Positions 25,091-34,252 of a stretch of 64,000 nt of DNA are shown here, piece after piece. The DNA comes from Cereibacter_A sp052244495 (GTDB lineage: Bacteria; Pseudomonadota; Alphaproteobacteria; Rhodobacterales; Rhodobacteraceae). The position numbers were made by a program, and so were the translations under genes. The notes below the pieces were generated by a model, which was not told the DNA's origin, made no database searches, and saw nothing but the letters and a program-made list of their open reading frames with translations. How positions within the stretch are numbered: the first letter of the stretch is position 1; each line of letters opens with the position of its first letter. Location: the NCBI GenBank assembly GCA_052244495.1, contig JBQPXH010000001.1, one strand, 5' to 3'.

Positions 25091-27601
25091 ATGGCCTACA
25101 AGCGTCACATCGACCGCCTGCCGATCATCCCGGCGGATGCGAAGGAGCACAACGTCACCTGCCACTACTGCATCGTCGGCTGCGGCTACAAGGCCTACAC
25201 CTGGCCGATCAACCGGCAGGGCGGCACCGATCCGAGCCAGAACAAGTTCGGCGTGGATCTCGCCCAACAGCAGGAGACGCAGACTCCGAACTGGTACGCG
25301 CCCTCGATGTACAACATCGTGAAGCAGGACGGGCGCGACGTGCATCTGGTGATCAAGCCCGACCCGGAGTGTTCGGTGAACGGCGGGTTGGGATCGGTTC
25401 GCGGCGCGCGCATCGCCGAGAACCGACGCTCGGACATCACCGGCACGCAGCAACAGCGCCTGACCGAGCCGATGGTCTGGCGCTATGGCACCTGGCAGCC
25501 GACAAGCTGGGAGGACGCGCTGGATCTGGTGGCCCGCGTCACCGCCCGCGTGATCGACAAGGACAACGAGGACGACCTCTTCGTCTCGATGTTCGACCAC
25601 GGCGGCTCGGCGGGGGGCTACGAGAACACCTGGGGCACCGGCAAGCTCTACTTCCAGTCGATGAAGGTGAAGCACTGCCGCATCCACAACCGGCCCGCCT
25701 ACAACTCCGAGGTGCATTCGACCCGCGACATGGGCGTGGGCGAGCTGAACTACTGCTACGAGGATTACGGCCTTGCCGACACGATCTTCATGATCGGGGC
25801 GAACTCGCTGGAGACGCAGACCAACCTGTTCCTGAACCACATGGTGCCGGGGATGCGCGGCGAGACGCTGGCGAAGAAGCAGGCCGAACTGCCGGACGAG
25901 CCCCACGCCCCGGCCCGGATCGTGATCGTCGATCCGCGCCGCACGGTGACGGTGAACGCCTGCGAGGAAGCCGCGGGGGCCGAAAATGTCCTGCACCTTC
26001 AGATCCAGTCCGGGACCGACCTCGCGCTTCTGAACACGATCTTCACCCATATCGCCGATCAGGGCTGGGTGGATCAGGCCTTCATCGACACCTCGACCTT
26101 CCGCGAAGGGGTGGCCCAGCCCGAAGATCCGGCCCACCCCGCGGCCCTCGGCAGCTTCGAGGCCGCCCGCGAGGCCTGCCGGATGAGCCTCGCCCAAGGC
26201 GCCGCCATCTGCGGCGTGCCGGAAGCCGACATCGTGAAGGCCGCCGAGTGGATCGCCCGGCCCAAGGAGGGCGGCGCGCGGCGTCGCACCGTCACCTGCT
26301 ACGAGAAGGGCATCATCTGGGGCAACGACAACTACCGCACCATCGGCGCTGCGGTGAACATCGCGCTCGCCACGGGCAACGTGGGCCGTCCGGGCGGCGG
26401 CGTCGCGCGCCTCGGCGGCCATCAGGAGGGCTACATGCGCCCCTCCGACGCCCATGTCGGGCGGCCCGCGGCCTACATAGACGACCTCCTGATCCGCGGC
26501 CGCGGCAAGGTCCACCACATCTGGGCCAACGACCATTACAAGACCACGCTGAACGCGGTCGAGTTCAAGCGCGTCTACAACCGCCGCACCAACATGGTGA
26601 AGGAGGCGATGGACGCCCGCGCTGGGGCAACCCGCGAGGAGATGGTCGATGCCATTGTCGGCGCGATCGAGGCGGGGGGTCTCTTCTCGGTCAATGTGGA
26701 CATCATCCACACCCAGATCGGCCAGCAGGCCCATGTGATCCTGCCTGCGGTCGAGTCGGGCGAGATGAACCTGACCTCGATGAACGGCGAGCGGCGGATG
26801 CGGCTGGTGGAGAAATACATGGACGGTCCGGGCAGCGCGAAACCCGACTGCCTGATCGCCGCCGGCCTCGCGCAGGCGCTGGAAAAGGTGCTGACCGACG
26901 ACGGCCGTGCCGACTATGCCGCGCAGTTCAAGGGCTATGACTGGGCGACCGAGGAAGACGCCTTCATGGACGGCTACCACGCCAATACCGGGCAGATCGT
27001 GACCTACGACCGGCTGCGCGCGATGGGCAACAACGGCGTGCAGGAGCCGGTGACGGGCTACGAGGACGGCAAGCTGGTCGGCACGAAGCGGCTCTATTCC
27101 GACGGCACGTTCGGCACCGACGACGGCAAGGCCCGGTTCTGCGCCGGCGCGTGGCGCGGGCTTCAGGCGCCGGGGAAAGAGCAGCAGAAGGCGGCCTACC
27201 GATACCTCATCAACAACGGCCGGTCGAACATCCACTGGCAGAACTGGTTCCTCGACAAGGAAAACGATTTCGTCTTCGACCGCTTCCCGTTCCCGTTCCT
27301 CGAGATCCACCCCGACGACATGACCGAGCTCGGCCTGAAGCCGGGCGATCTGGTCGAGATCTGGAACGACGTCGGCGCCACGCAGGCGATGGCCTGCCCG
27401 ACACCCACCGCGCGTCCGGGCGAGACCTTCATGGTATTCGGCGCGCCCTCGGGCACGCAGGGCAACGTGATCAACGCAGGGACCAACGAACTGGTGCTGC
27501 CGAACTACAAGCAGACCTGGGCGAACATCCGCAAGATCTCGGACCCGCCAGCCTCGGTCCGCCACCTGACCTTCAAGTCGCAGGAGGTGGAACTGGGCTG
27601 A
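25091..27601 (+). CDS. aioA: Arsenite oxidase large subunit, molybdopterin and [3Fe-4S]
   Basis: An 836-residue DMSO-reductase-family enzyme oxidising arsenite to arsenate in the periplasm. The [3Fe-4S] ligands are Cys24, Cys27 and Cys31 in the N-terminal CHYCIVGCGY; the fourth position is not a Cys, as in known AioA. Molybdopterin-binding regions include FDHGGSAGGYENTWGTGKLY, HNRPAYNSEVHSTRDMGVGE, LATGNVGRPGGGVARLGGHQ and the C-terminal VFGAPSGTQGNVINAGTN. The length fits AioA (about 825-845). It has no signal of its own and is exported with Tat-targeted AioB. The start has GAGGGGGG upstream. No cytochrome c or moeA gene follows, unlike many aio operons. A strong hairpin ends the operon. Confidence 0.98.
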   Translation: MAYKRHIDRLPIIPADAKEHNVTCHYCIVGCGYKAYTWPINRQGGTDPSQNKFGVDLAQQQETQTPNWYAPSMYNIVKQDGRDVHLVIKPDPECSVNGGLGSVRGARIAENRRSDITGTQQQRLTEPMVWRYGTWQPTSWEDALDLVARVTARVIDKDNEDDLFVSMFDHGGSAGGYENTWGTGKLYFQSMKVKHCRIHNRPAYNSEVHSTRDMGVGELNYCYEDYGLADTIFMIGANSLETQTNLFLNHMVPGMRGETLAKKQAELPDEPHAPARIVIVDPRRTVTVNACEEAAGAENVLHLQIQSGTDLALLNTIFTHIADQGWVDQAFIDTSTFREGVAQPEDPAHPAALGSFEAAREACRMSLAQGAAICGVPEADIVKAAEWIARPKEGGARRRTVTCYEKGIIWGNDNYRTIGAAVNIALATGNVGRPGGGVARLGGHQEGYMRPSDAHVGRPAAYIDDLLIRGRGKVHHIWANDHYKTTLNAVEFKRVYNRRTNMVKEAMDARAGATREEMVDAIVGAIEAGGLFSVNVDIIHTQIGQQAHVILPAVESGEMNLTSMNGERRMRLVEKYMDGPGSAKPDCLIAAGLAQALEKVLTDDGRADYAAQFKGYDWATEEDAFMDGYHANTGQIVTYDRLRAMGNNGVQEPVTGYEDGKLVGTKRLYSDGTFGTDDGKARFCAGAWRGLQAPGKEQQKAAYRYLINNGRSNIHWQNWFLDKENDFVFDRFPFPFLEIHPDDMTELGLKPGDLVEIWNDVGATQAMACPTPTARPGETFMVFGAPSGTQGNVINAGTNELVLPNYKQTWANIRKISDPPASVRHLTFKSQEVELG

Positions 27602-27610
27602 CCTGCCACA

Positions 27611-27631
27611 GGCCCGCCGTTCAGGCGGGCC
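27611..27631. terminator. Bidirectional hairpin between aioA and the ars efflux operon
   Basis: GGCCCGCC and GGCGGGCC form a perfect 8-base stem with a GTTCA loop, ten bases after the aioA stop and before the convergent MFS gene. There is no T-run on either side, but the position between convergent genes fits a shared terminator. Confidence 0.65.
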
Positions 27632-27680
27632 GCTTCCGGATGCGAAGGGGCCGGCCGATCCGGAGGCCACGGGATCCGGC

Positions 27681-28844
27681 TCACGGATCCCGCAGGCGCC
27701 CCGTCTGGCGAAGGAGAACGGCCGCCAGCATGAGGTTCGTGGCGGCGATCCCCGCCAGCACCCCGAGCGTGCCGTCGCCACCCATGAAACCGATCAGCCC
27801 CGCCCCCACCAGCGGGGCTGCGGCCTGCGCCACCAGCGACGGCCGCGCGAGCCGCCCCATGACCCCCGGATAGCGCTCGGGGCCGAAGAGGGCCATCGGC
27901 AGCGCGCCCCGGGCGATCGAATAGACGCCGTTGCCCGCACCATAGAGGATCAGCGCCAGCGCGGGCCAGTCCGACGCCGCAAGCAGGACCAGTCCGGCCG
28001 CGGTGGCACTCACCGCAGCGAGCAGCGTCCAGACCGGGTGATGGCGGGCGCCACCGGCCATCTCGACCAACCGCCCGCCGACCTGCGCCGGGCCGATCAG
28101 CGCGCCAAGCGCGACAGCCGCCGCCAGCGGCAGCCCGCGCGCGCCCAGAAGCACGATCAGATGCACCGACACGATGGTCACCGCGAGCCCCGCAAGCGTG
28201 TGGATCGCCGCCATGATGCGGAAGGCCCTGCGCTCCTCGCCCGCAAGCTCCGGCGGCGGAACAGGATCGCGCGCCTCCGGCCGCGGCGCCTGCGGGATCG
28301 CCCGCAGCAGAAGCGGCACCGAGATCGCCAGATGCAGCCCCGCATAGGCGGCAGCCGTCCCGCGCCAGCCGAAGCTCTCCAGCATCAGCGCCGAGAGCGG
28401 CCAGCAGACGGTGCTTGCGAATCCGCCCCAGAGCGTGAGCAGCGTGATCGCCCGCCGCGCCTCGCGCCCGTAGATCTGGCCCAGCGTGGCGAAGGCGGGG
28501 TCGTAGAGCCCCGCGGCCATGCCCGCCCCCATCAGGACCCAACCCGTGACGAAGACCGGCAAATTCGGCGCCATCGCCAGTGTCATCAGGCCCGCCGCGA
28601 TCCCGAGGCAGCCCGCCACCAGCACCGGCCGCCCGCCGTGGCGCGCGATGGTGCGGCCGACCAGCGGCGAGACCAGCCCCGCAACCAGCAGCCCGACCGA
28701 GAGCGAGCCCACCACCCAGGGCAGCGGCCAGCCGGTATCCGCAGCGATCGGCGCGGCCAGCACCGCCATCAGGTAATAGCTGCTGCCCCAGGCGAGGATC
28801 TGCACCACCCCCAGCGCGGCCGCGAGCCTCGCCTGCGGGCTCAC
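27681..28844 (-). CDS. MFS transporter in arsenic operon (ArsK-like)
   Basis: A 387-residue, 12-helix major facilitator superfamily exporter, last gene of the arsR-GNAT-acr3-arsH-MFS operon. Motif A-like loops (GLVSPLVGRTIARHGGRPVL) and repeated hydrophobic segments run the whole length, with the first helix LAAALGVVQILAWGSSYYLM. The GTG start overlaps the arsH stop by four bases, so it is translationally coupled to arsH. ArsK is an MFS efflux protein for As(III), Sb(III) and trivalent organoarsenicals in related bacteria, and the operon context fits that role. The sequence alone does not prove ArsK, so no symbol is given. Confidence 0.8.
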   Translation of the reverse strand: MSPQARLAAALGVVQILAWGSSYYLMAVLAAPIAADTGWPLPWVVGSLSVGLLVAGLVSPLVGRTIARHGGRPVLVAGCLGIAAGLMTLAMAPNLPVFVTGWVLMGAGMAAGLYDPAFATLGQIYGREARRAITLLTLWGGFASTVCWPLSALMLESFGWRGTAAAYAGLHLAISVPLLLRAIPQAPRPEARDPVPPPELAGEERRAFRIMAAIHTLAGLAVTIVSVHLIVLLGARGLPLAAAVALGALIGPAQVGGRLVEMAGGARHHPVWTLLAAVSATAAGLVLLAASDWPALALILYGAGNGVYSIARGALPMALFGPERYPGVMGRLARPSLVAQAAAPLVGAGLIGFMGGDGTLGVLAGIAATNLMLAAVLLRQTGRLRDP

Positions 28845-29554
28845 CGCACGGCTGCGGAAAGGTTCATGCGCGCCTCGAGTGCCGCTGCCGCCTCCTTGCG
28901 CTCGGAGTAGCGGTCGGTCAGGTGGGCCGAGACATCGCGGGTGAGAAGCGTGACCTTCACCAGCTCCTCCATCACATCCACCACCCGGTCGTAGAGCGGC
29001 GAGGCCCGCATCCGGCCCGCCTCGTCGAACTCGGCATAGGCCTTCGGCACCGAAGACTGGTTCGGGATCGTCACCATCCGCATCCAGCGCCCCAGCACCC
29101 GCATCTGGTTCAGCGCGTTGAAGCTCTGCGAGCCGCCCGAGACCTGCATCAGTGCCAGCGTCCGCCCCTGCGTAGGTCGGATCGCCCCCATGCTGAGGGG
29201 AATCCAGTCGATCTGCGCCTTCATCACCCCGGTCATCGCGCCGTGCCGCTCGGGCGAGCACCAGACCTGTCCCTCGGACCAGAGGCAGGCCTCGCGAAGC
29301 TCGGCGACCTTGGGGTGGGCGGGGTCGGCATCGTCCGGCAGCGGCAGGCCGTCCGCATGATAGATCCGCGTCTCGCAGCCGAAGAGGCGCAGCAGACGCT
29401 CGGCCTCGAGCGTCAGGAAGCGGCTCATGCTCCGTTCGCGCAGCGATCCGTAGAGCAGCAGGATGCGCGGCGGATGGGTCGAGCGCGGCCCGGCCAGCGC
29501 GGCCGGATCGGGCAGACGCAGCGCACGGGGATCGAGGTTCGGCAGGTCGCTCAT
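28841..29554 (-). CDS. arsH: ArsH, NADPH-dependent FMN organoarsenical oxidoreductase
   Basis: A 237-residue flavodoxin-fold protein. ArsH oxidises toxic trivalent methyl- and aromatic arsenicals to the less toxic pentavalent forms and has NADPH:FMN/quinone reductase activity in the cytoplasm. The FMN phosphate loop is LLYGSLRERSMSR. The SPERHGAMTGVMKAQIDWIP segment and MQVSGGSQSFNALNQMRVLG are family hallmarks. The ATG at 29554 overlaps the acr3 stop (ATGA). It sits between acr3 and the MFS exporter, consistent with handling of organoarsenicals. Confidence 0.95.
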   Translation of the reverse strand: MSDLPNLDPRALRLPDPAALAGPRSTHPPRILLLYGSLRERSMSRFLTLEAERLLRLFGCETRIYHADGLPLPDDADPAHPKVAELREACLWSEGQVWCSPERHGAMTGVMKAQIDWIPLSMGAIRPTQGRTLALMQVSGGSQSFNALNQMRVLGRWMRMVTIPNQSSVPKAYAEFDEAGRMRASPLYDRVVDVMEELVKVTLLTRDVSAHLTDRYSERKEAAAALEARMNLSAAVR

Positions 29555-30588
29555 GCCCGCACCTCGAACCAGCGCGACCGCAGGCGCAGCGCCACATGCA
29601 CCAGCAGGATCAAAACCGGCACCTCGACCAGAGGTCCGATGACCGTGGCGAATGCCACCGGCGAGGCCAGTCCGAAGGCCGCGATGGCGACCGCGATGGC
29701 CAGCTCGAAATTGTTGCCCGCGGCCGTGAAAGCGATGGCCGTGGTGCGGGGATAGTCGCGGGCGATCAGCCGGCCGAGGACGAAGCTCACCCCGAACATG
29801 ATCGCGAAGTAGAGCGCCAGCGGCAGCGCGATCCGCACGGCATCCGCGGGCAGACGCAGGATCTCGCCGCCCTTCAGGCTGAACATGGCGACGATGGTGA
29901 AGAGCAGCGCCGCCAGCGTCAGCGGCCCGATCCGCGGCAGGAAGTGCCCCTCGTACCAGCCTGCGCCCTTCCGCGCGATGAGCCACCGCCGCGTCAGGAA
30001 TCCGGCGGCGAAGGGGATGCCGAGATAGATCAGCACCGCCTGCGCGATGGTGGCGAAGCTCACGTCGATCACGCTGCCCTCGAGCCCGAACAAGGGCGGC
30101 AGCAGCCCGAGGAAGATCCACGCATAGAGCGGGAAGAAGAGGATCTGGAAGATCGAGTTGAACGCGACCAGCCCCGCGACATACTGGCTGTCGCCTTCCG
30201 CCAGCTGGTTCCAGACCAGCACCATGGCGATGCAGCGCGCCAGCCCGATCAGGATCACCCCGGTCATGTAGTCGGGATGGTCGTGCAGGAAGATCACCGC
30301 GAGCGCGAACATCAGCACCGGCCCGATCAGCCAGTTCTGCACCAGCGACAGCGCCAGCACCCGCCCGTCGCGGAAGACGCGCGGCAGCTCTTCGTAGCGG
30401 ACGCGGGCGAGCGGGGGATACATCATCAGGATCAGCCCCGCCGCGATCGGCAGGTTCGTGGTGCCGACCGAGGCCGCGTCAAGCGTAGCGGGAAGGCCGG
30501 GGAAGATCCGGCCCAGCAGCAGCCCCAGCGCCATCGCGGCGAAGATCCAGATCGTAAGCCAACGGTCGAGGAAGGACAGGCGGTGCAT
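29551..30588 (-). CDS. acr3: Arsenite efflux permease Acr3
   Basis: A 345-residue, ten-helix inner-membrane transporter of the Acr3 (bile/arsenite/riboflavin) superfamily that expels As(OH)3 in exchange for protons. The conserved helix-4 cysteine occurs in LIGLARCIAMVLVWNQLAEG and the conserved Glu in AAGNNFELAIAVAIAAFG; both are needed for transport in characterised Acr3 proteins. The start is MHRLSFLDRWLT at 30588, overlapping the stop of the GNAT gene by one base. The arsenite it exports reaches the periplasm, where AioBA could oxidise it to arsenate. Confidence 0.96.
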   Translation of the reverse strand: MHRLSFLDRWLTIWIFAAMALGLLLGRIFPGLPATLDAASVGTTNLPIAAGLILMMYPPLARVRYEELPRVFRDGRVLALSLVQNWLIGPVLMFALAVIFLHDHPDYMTGVILIGLARCIAMVLVWNQLAEGDSQYVAGLVAFNSIFQILFFPLYAWIFLGLLPPLFGLEGSVIDVSFATIAQAVLIYLGIPFAAGFLTRRWLIARKGAGWYEGHFLPRIGPLTLAALLFTIVAMFSLKGGEILRLPADAVRIALPLALYFAIMFGVSFVLGRLIARDYPRTTAIAFTAAGNNFELAIAVAIAAFGLASPVAFATVIGPLVEVPVLILLVHVALRLRSRWFEVRA

Positions 30589-31031
30589 CAGGCCTCCGGT
30601 CTGCGGGTCATCAGGACGGCCGAGGCCGGGCAGATCGCCGCGGCCTGCCGCGTGGCGAGGATCTCGGCCGGCGCCTCGGCGCGCGACACGGCGCGGAAGC
30701 CGTGGCGGGCGAAGAACGGGGCAGCGGTGGTGGTGAGAAGCCAGACCGCCGCGGACCCCGCCGCCTCGGTCATCAGATGGGCAAGGATCGCCCTGCCCAG
30801 ACCTTCGCCGCGCCGCCCCTCGGGCACCACGATCGAGCGCAGCAGCACATGGGCGCCGTGCCGCTCGATCCCGCCGAAGCCCGCCGTCCGGTCGCCGCTC
30901 CGGTAAGCGAAGAAGCCGCGGCCCGGTTCGGTCAGGTCATCGACGGGCAGGCCGGCGGCGGTCAGGGCTGCGATCAATGCGGGGTCGCTGCCGGCCACCG
31001 CGCGCGCTGCAAGGCGGGGAGTCTCAGCCAT
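30588..31031 (-). CDS. GNAT acetyltransferase of arsenic operon (ArsN2-like)
   Basis: A 147-residue GCN5-related N-acetyltransferase. The acetyl-CoA pyrophosphate loop is VVPEGRRGEGLGRAIL, followed by the VWLLTTTAAPFFARHGFR segment typical of the small ArsN2-type enzymes found in ars operons. It lies between arsR (8-base overlap) and acr3 (1-base overlap). ArsN1 inactivates the arsenical antibiotic arsinothricin and phosphinothricin; the role of ArsN2 proteins is not established, so the substrate is open. Confidence 0.82.
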   Translation of the reverse strand: MAETPRLAARAVAGSDPALIAALTAAGLPVDDLTEPGRGFFAYRSGDRTAGFGGIERHGAHVLLRSIVVPEGRRGEGLGRAILAHLMTEAAGSAAVWLLTTTAAPFFARHGFRAVSRAEAPAEILATRQAAAICPASAVLMTRRPEA

Positions 31032-31356
31032 GGCTCGCCTCGGCCTCAGTCGAGGGCGCGCAGACCTCGGGCCGCCCGTCGCAGCAGTCGCGCATCAGGA
31101 AGGCCACGAGCTCCGACAGCACCGGATAGGCCGCGGCATAGATCACGTACCGCCCCTCGCGCCGCGAGGTGACCAGTTCCGCCTGTTCGAGGTGCGCCAG
31201 ATGGAACGAGAGCCGCGAGGAACTCGCCCCGATTGCTGCGCCAATCTCACCGGCCGGCAGGCCCTCGGGGCCCGCGCGGACCAGAAGCCGCACGATCTGC
31301 AGTCGCGTCTCCTGGGCGAGGCCGGCGAAGGCAGTCAGGGCGGCCGTGTCATCCAT
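31024..31356 (-). CDS. arsR: ArsR-family arsenic-responsive repressor (operon 1)
   Basis: A 110-residue winged-helix repressor and first gene of the GNAT-acr3-arsH-MFS operon. The DNA-recognition part is GASSSRLSFHLAHLEQAELV. No CxC motif occurs in the alpha-3 helix. Instead a C-terminal DCCDGRPEVC provides a Cys pair and a third Cys, placing it with ArsR repressors that bind As(III) through C-terminal cysteines. The ATG has GAGG nine bases before it. The 20-base inverted repeat immediately upstream is the likely operator. Confidence 0.93.
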   Translation of the reverse strand: MDDTAALTAFAGLAQETRLQIVRLLVRAGPEGLPAGEIGAAIGASSSRLSFHLAHLEQAELVTSRREGRYVIYAAAYPVLSELVAFLMRDCCDGRPEVCAPSTEAEASHG

Positions 31357-31360
31357 ATCT

Positions 31361-31380
31361 CAATACCTCAAGATCTATTG
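31361..31380 (-). promoter_or_regulatory. Candidate ArsR operator of operon 1
   Basis: CAATA and TATTG arms are perfectly complementary around a 10-base centre, and the site lies 4-24 bases before the arsR start, where a bound repressor would block RNA polymerase or the ribosome. AT-rich flanks contrast with the GC-rich surroundings. Confidence 0.55.
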
Positions 31381-31896
31381 CCACGTTAGATCCGGCGAGG
31401 TCCCGGGGTCAAGGGCCGACCGGAGTGACGCAACCGGTCCTTTGCGGCCGGTCGGCGTCGGATGCCACGGGTCTCGGAGCAGCCGCACGCGACAGGGGCA
31501 GCATGAGCTTTGTGCGGTCCTTGCCTTCATTGGTGCGAGGTCTGCACCCGGTCGGGTTTGGAACCGCAGGGCGGCAATTGTCGCTCGAGTCTGCAGGATC
31601 ATGTTCCCGCCCACCCGAACAATCCGGTTTGCCGCGCGGGACCCGGCGACCGGTCCCTATCACACAGGTGAACCACTGCCCGTTTCATGAGCCCGAGGTC
31701 GGGCGAGGACGACAAGTCCCGCTGGCCGGGCGCTTGGAATCGCGCCGCGCATGGGGTAAGGCCCGACCAATCATCAGGACCCGGGTGCGATCCCCGGGTG
31801 GCTCCTCCGGCCGCCGATCCGCCGGACAACCGTTCAGATCAGACAGAACATCCACCGGCGGGCCAGAGGCCACGGCCGGACCGGAACGGGACATTC
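31381..31896. other. Divergent spacer between ars operon 1 and sulP
   Basis: These 516 bases show no supported gene. Reading frames through it are short and lack domains. Promoters for the leftward ars operon and the rightward sulP-usp pair must lie here; no confident hexamers were picked out for sulP. Confidence 0.4.
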
Positions 31897-33387
31897 ATGC
31901 TTTCATTCACCACCTACCGCCAGGAATGGCTGGGCAACCTGCGAGGCGACCTCCTGTCCGGCCTCGTCGTGGCGCTGGCCCTCATCCCCGAGGCCATCGC
32001 CTTTTCCATCATCGCCGGAGTGGATCCGAAGGTGGGGCTCTACGCCTCGTTCTCGATCGCCGTCATCACCGCCATCGCGGGCGGACGGCCCGGGATGATC
32101 TCGGCCGCGACCGCGGCGACCGCCGTGCTGATGGTGACGCTGGTGCGTGATCACGGGCTGGAATATCTGCTGGCCGCCACCGTGCTGGCGGGTCTGATCC
32201 AGATTGCGGCGGGCTTCCTGCGGCTCGGCTTCGTCATGCGCTACGTCTCGCGCTCGGTGATGACGGGCTTCGTCAACGCGCTGGCGATCCTGATCTTCCT
32301 GGCGCAGCTGCCGGAACTCGATCCGCGGACCGTGCCGCCGCTGACCTACCCGCTGGTGGCGGGGGGCCTGGCGATCATCTACCTCTTTCCGAGGGTCACC
32401 CGTGCCGTGCCCTCGCCGCTTGTGACCATCATCGTGCTGACGGCGCTGACGCTCGCGCCGGGGCTCGATGTGCGGACGGTGGGCGACATGGGGGCGTTGC
32501 CCGACACGCTGCCGGTCTTCCTGATCCCCGACATCCCCCTGACCTTCGAGACACTGCAGATCATCCTGCCCTATTCCATTGCCGTCGCGGTGGTGGGGCT
32601 CTTGGAAAGCCTGATGACGCAGAACATCGTCGACGACCTGACCGACACGCGCTCGAACCGCAACCAGGAGTGCATCGGACAGGGTCTGGCCAACACCGCC
32701 ACCGGCTTCATCGGCGGCATGGCCGGCTGCGCGATGATCGGCCAGTCGATGATCAACGTGAAGTCGGGCGGGCGCGGCCGGCTGTCGTGCTTCGTGGCGG
32801 GAGTGTTCCTCTTGATCCTTGTGGTGGGTCTGGGCGATCTGGTCAGCCGCATCCCGATGGCGGCGCTGGTGGCGATCATGATCATGGTCTCGATCGGCAC
32901 CTTCTCGTGGTCGTCGATGAAGGCGCTTCGCACCCATCCGAGGTCATCCTCGGTGGTGATGCTGGCGACAGTGGCGACGGTGGTCTGGAGCCACAACCTC
33001 GCCATCGGCGTGCTGGTCGGCGTGCTGCTCTCGGGGATCTTCTTTGCCGCCAAGATCGCGCAGCTCTTCCGCGTTACCTCGGATCTCTCGAAGGACGGGC
33101 GCGAACGGACCTACCGGGTCGAGGGGCAGATGTTCTACGGCTCGGTCGAGGATTTCATGGCAGCCTTCGACTTCCGCGAGGCGCTCGACCGTGTGGTGAT
33201 CGACGTGAGCCGCGCCCATATCTGGGACATCTCGTCGGTTCAAGCGCTGGACATGGCGGTGCTGAAGTTCCGCCGCGAGGGCGCCGAGGTGCGGATCGTC
33301 GGCATGAACGAGGCCACAGAGACCATCGTCGACCGGCTGGCCATTCACGACAAGCCGGGCGCGATGGACCGGCTGACGGCGCATTGA
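31897..33387 (+). CDS. SulP-family anion permease with STAS domain
   Basis: A 496-residue inner-membrane anion transporter (sulfate, bicarbonate or related oxyanion). The N-terminal signature GLVVALALIPEAIAFSIIAG and about ten further membrane segments are followed by a cytoplasmic STAS domain (about 400-496), including VVIDVSRAHIWDISSVQALD. The chosen ATG at 31897 starts the family-typical MLSFTTYRQEWLGNLRGDL; its ribosome site is weak. A universal stress protein gene follows 11 bases after the stop. The position inside an arsenic island suggests a link with oxyanion balance, but no substrate can be deduced. Confidence 0.92.
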   Translation: MLSFTTYRQEWLGNLRGDLLSGLVVALALIPEAIAFSIIAGVDPKVGLYASFSIAVITAIAGGRPGMISAATAATAVLMVTLVRDHGLEYLLAATVLAGLIQIAAGFLRLGFVMRYVSRSVMTGFVNALAILIFLAQLPELDPRTVPPLTYPLVAGGLAIIYLFPRVTRAVPSPLVTIIVLTALTLAPGLDVRTVGDMGALPDTLPVFLIPDIPLTFETLQIILPYSIAVAVVGLLESLMTQNIVDDLTDTRSNRNQECIGQGLANTATGFIGGMAGCAMIGQSMINVKSGGRGRLSCFVAGVFLLILVVGLGDLVSRIPMAALVAIMIMVSIGTFSWSSMKALRTHPRSSSVVMLATVATVVWSHNLAIGVLVGVLLSGIFFAAKIAQLFRVTSDLSKDGRERTYRVEGQMFYGSVEDFMAAFDFREALDRVVIDVSRAHIWDISSVQALDMAVLKFRREGAEVRIVGMNEATETIVDRLAIHDKPGAMDRLTAH

Positions 33388-33398
33388 GGGAGGATGAG

Positions 33399-34247
33399 AT
33401 GACGGAGAGGATTCTGGCGCTGGTCGACGGCTCGGGCTTTTCGCGCAGCGTCTGCCTGCACACGGCCTGGATCGCGCAGCGGCTCGGGCTTCCGGTGGAC
33501 CTGCTGCATGTGCTGGGTCGGCGCGAGGCGGCGGACCGGGGCGACCGGTCGGGCGCGCTGTCGCTGGGGGCACGATCCGCGCTGCTCGAGGAACTGGCCT
33601 CGCTCGATGCGCAGCGGGCGCGGCTGGCGCAGGCGCAGGGGCGGGCGATCCTTGACGATGCGCAGGCGATCCTTGCCTCCGAAGGCGTCGAGGCCACGCC
33701 GCATCTGCGGCAGGGCGACCTGATCGACACGGTGGCCGAGATCGAGCCTTCGGTGCGCGCGCTGGTGGTCGGCAAACGGGGCGAGGCGGCGGGCTTTGCC
33801 AGCGACCATCTCGGCTCGAACCTCGAGCGCATCCTGCGGGCGACCACGGTGCCGGTCTTCATCGCGACCGCGGGCTACCGGCCGGTGCGCAAGGTGCTGG
33901 TGGCCCATGACGGTGGCGCAAGCTCGCGCGTGGCGATCGACCGGATGGCGGCGAGCCCGGTGTTCCGCAATCTCGCGATCACGCTGGCCTGCGCGGGCAG
34001 CGCGGACGAGGCCGGCCGAAAGCTCGAGCGCGCCCGCGGCACCCTTCTTGCGGCCGGGATCGAGGCCGAGACCTGCGTCGTTCCCGGCGAGCCCGAGGTG
34101 GCGCTGGAAGCGAAGATCGAGGCCGAGGGCTTCGACCTGCTGGTGATGGGCGCCTATGGCCACAGCCGCATCCGCAGCCTGATCATCGGCTCGACCACCA
34201 CGGCCATGATCCGGTCCTGCACCATCCCGACGCTGGTCTACCGTTAG
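33399..34247 (+). CDS. Universal stress protein, two-domain UspA family
   Basis: A 282-residue tandem UspA protein. The first domain (1-150) begins RILALVDGSGFSRSVCLHTA; the second (about 155-282) begins KVLVAHDGGASSRVAID and ends with the ATP-binding pattern GAYGHSRIRSLIIGSTTT. The start has GAGGGAGGATGAG upstream and follows sulP by 11 bases, so the pair is probably one operon. Usp proteins commonly accompany SulP permeases and may modulate them through nucleotide binding. Confidence 0.9.
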   Translation: MTERILALVDGSGFSRSVCLHTAWIAQRLGLPVDLLHVLGRREAADRGDRSGALSLGARSALLEELASLDAQRARLAQAQGRAILDDAQAILASEGVEATPHLRQGDLIDTVAEIEPSVRALVVGKRGEAAGFASDHLGSNLERILRATTVPVFIATAGYRPVRKVLVAHDGGASSRVAIDRMAASPVFRNLAITLACAGSADEAGRKLERARGTLLAAGIEAETCVVPGEPEVALEAKIEAEGFDLLVMGAYGHSRIRSLIIGSTTTAMIRSCTIPTLVYR

Positions 34248-34252
34248 CCGGG

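Noticed and set aside
24995..27781. Minus-strand frame of about 930 codons opposite aioA
   Set aside because: Fully overlaps the arsenite oxidase large subunit, whose cofactor motifs are unmistakable.
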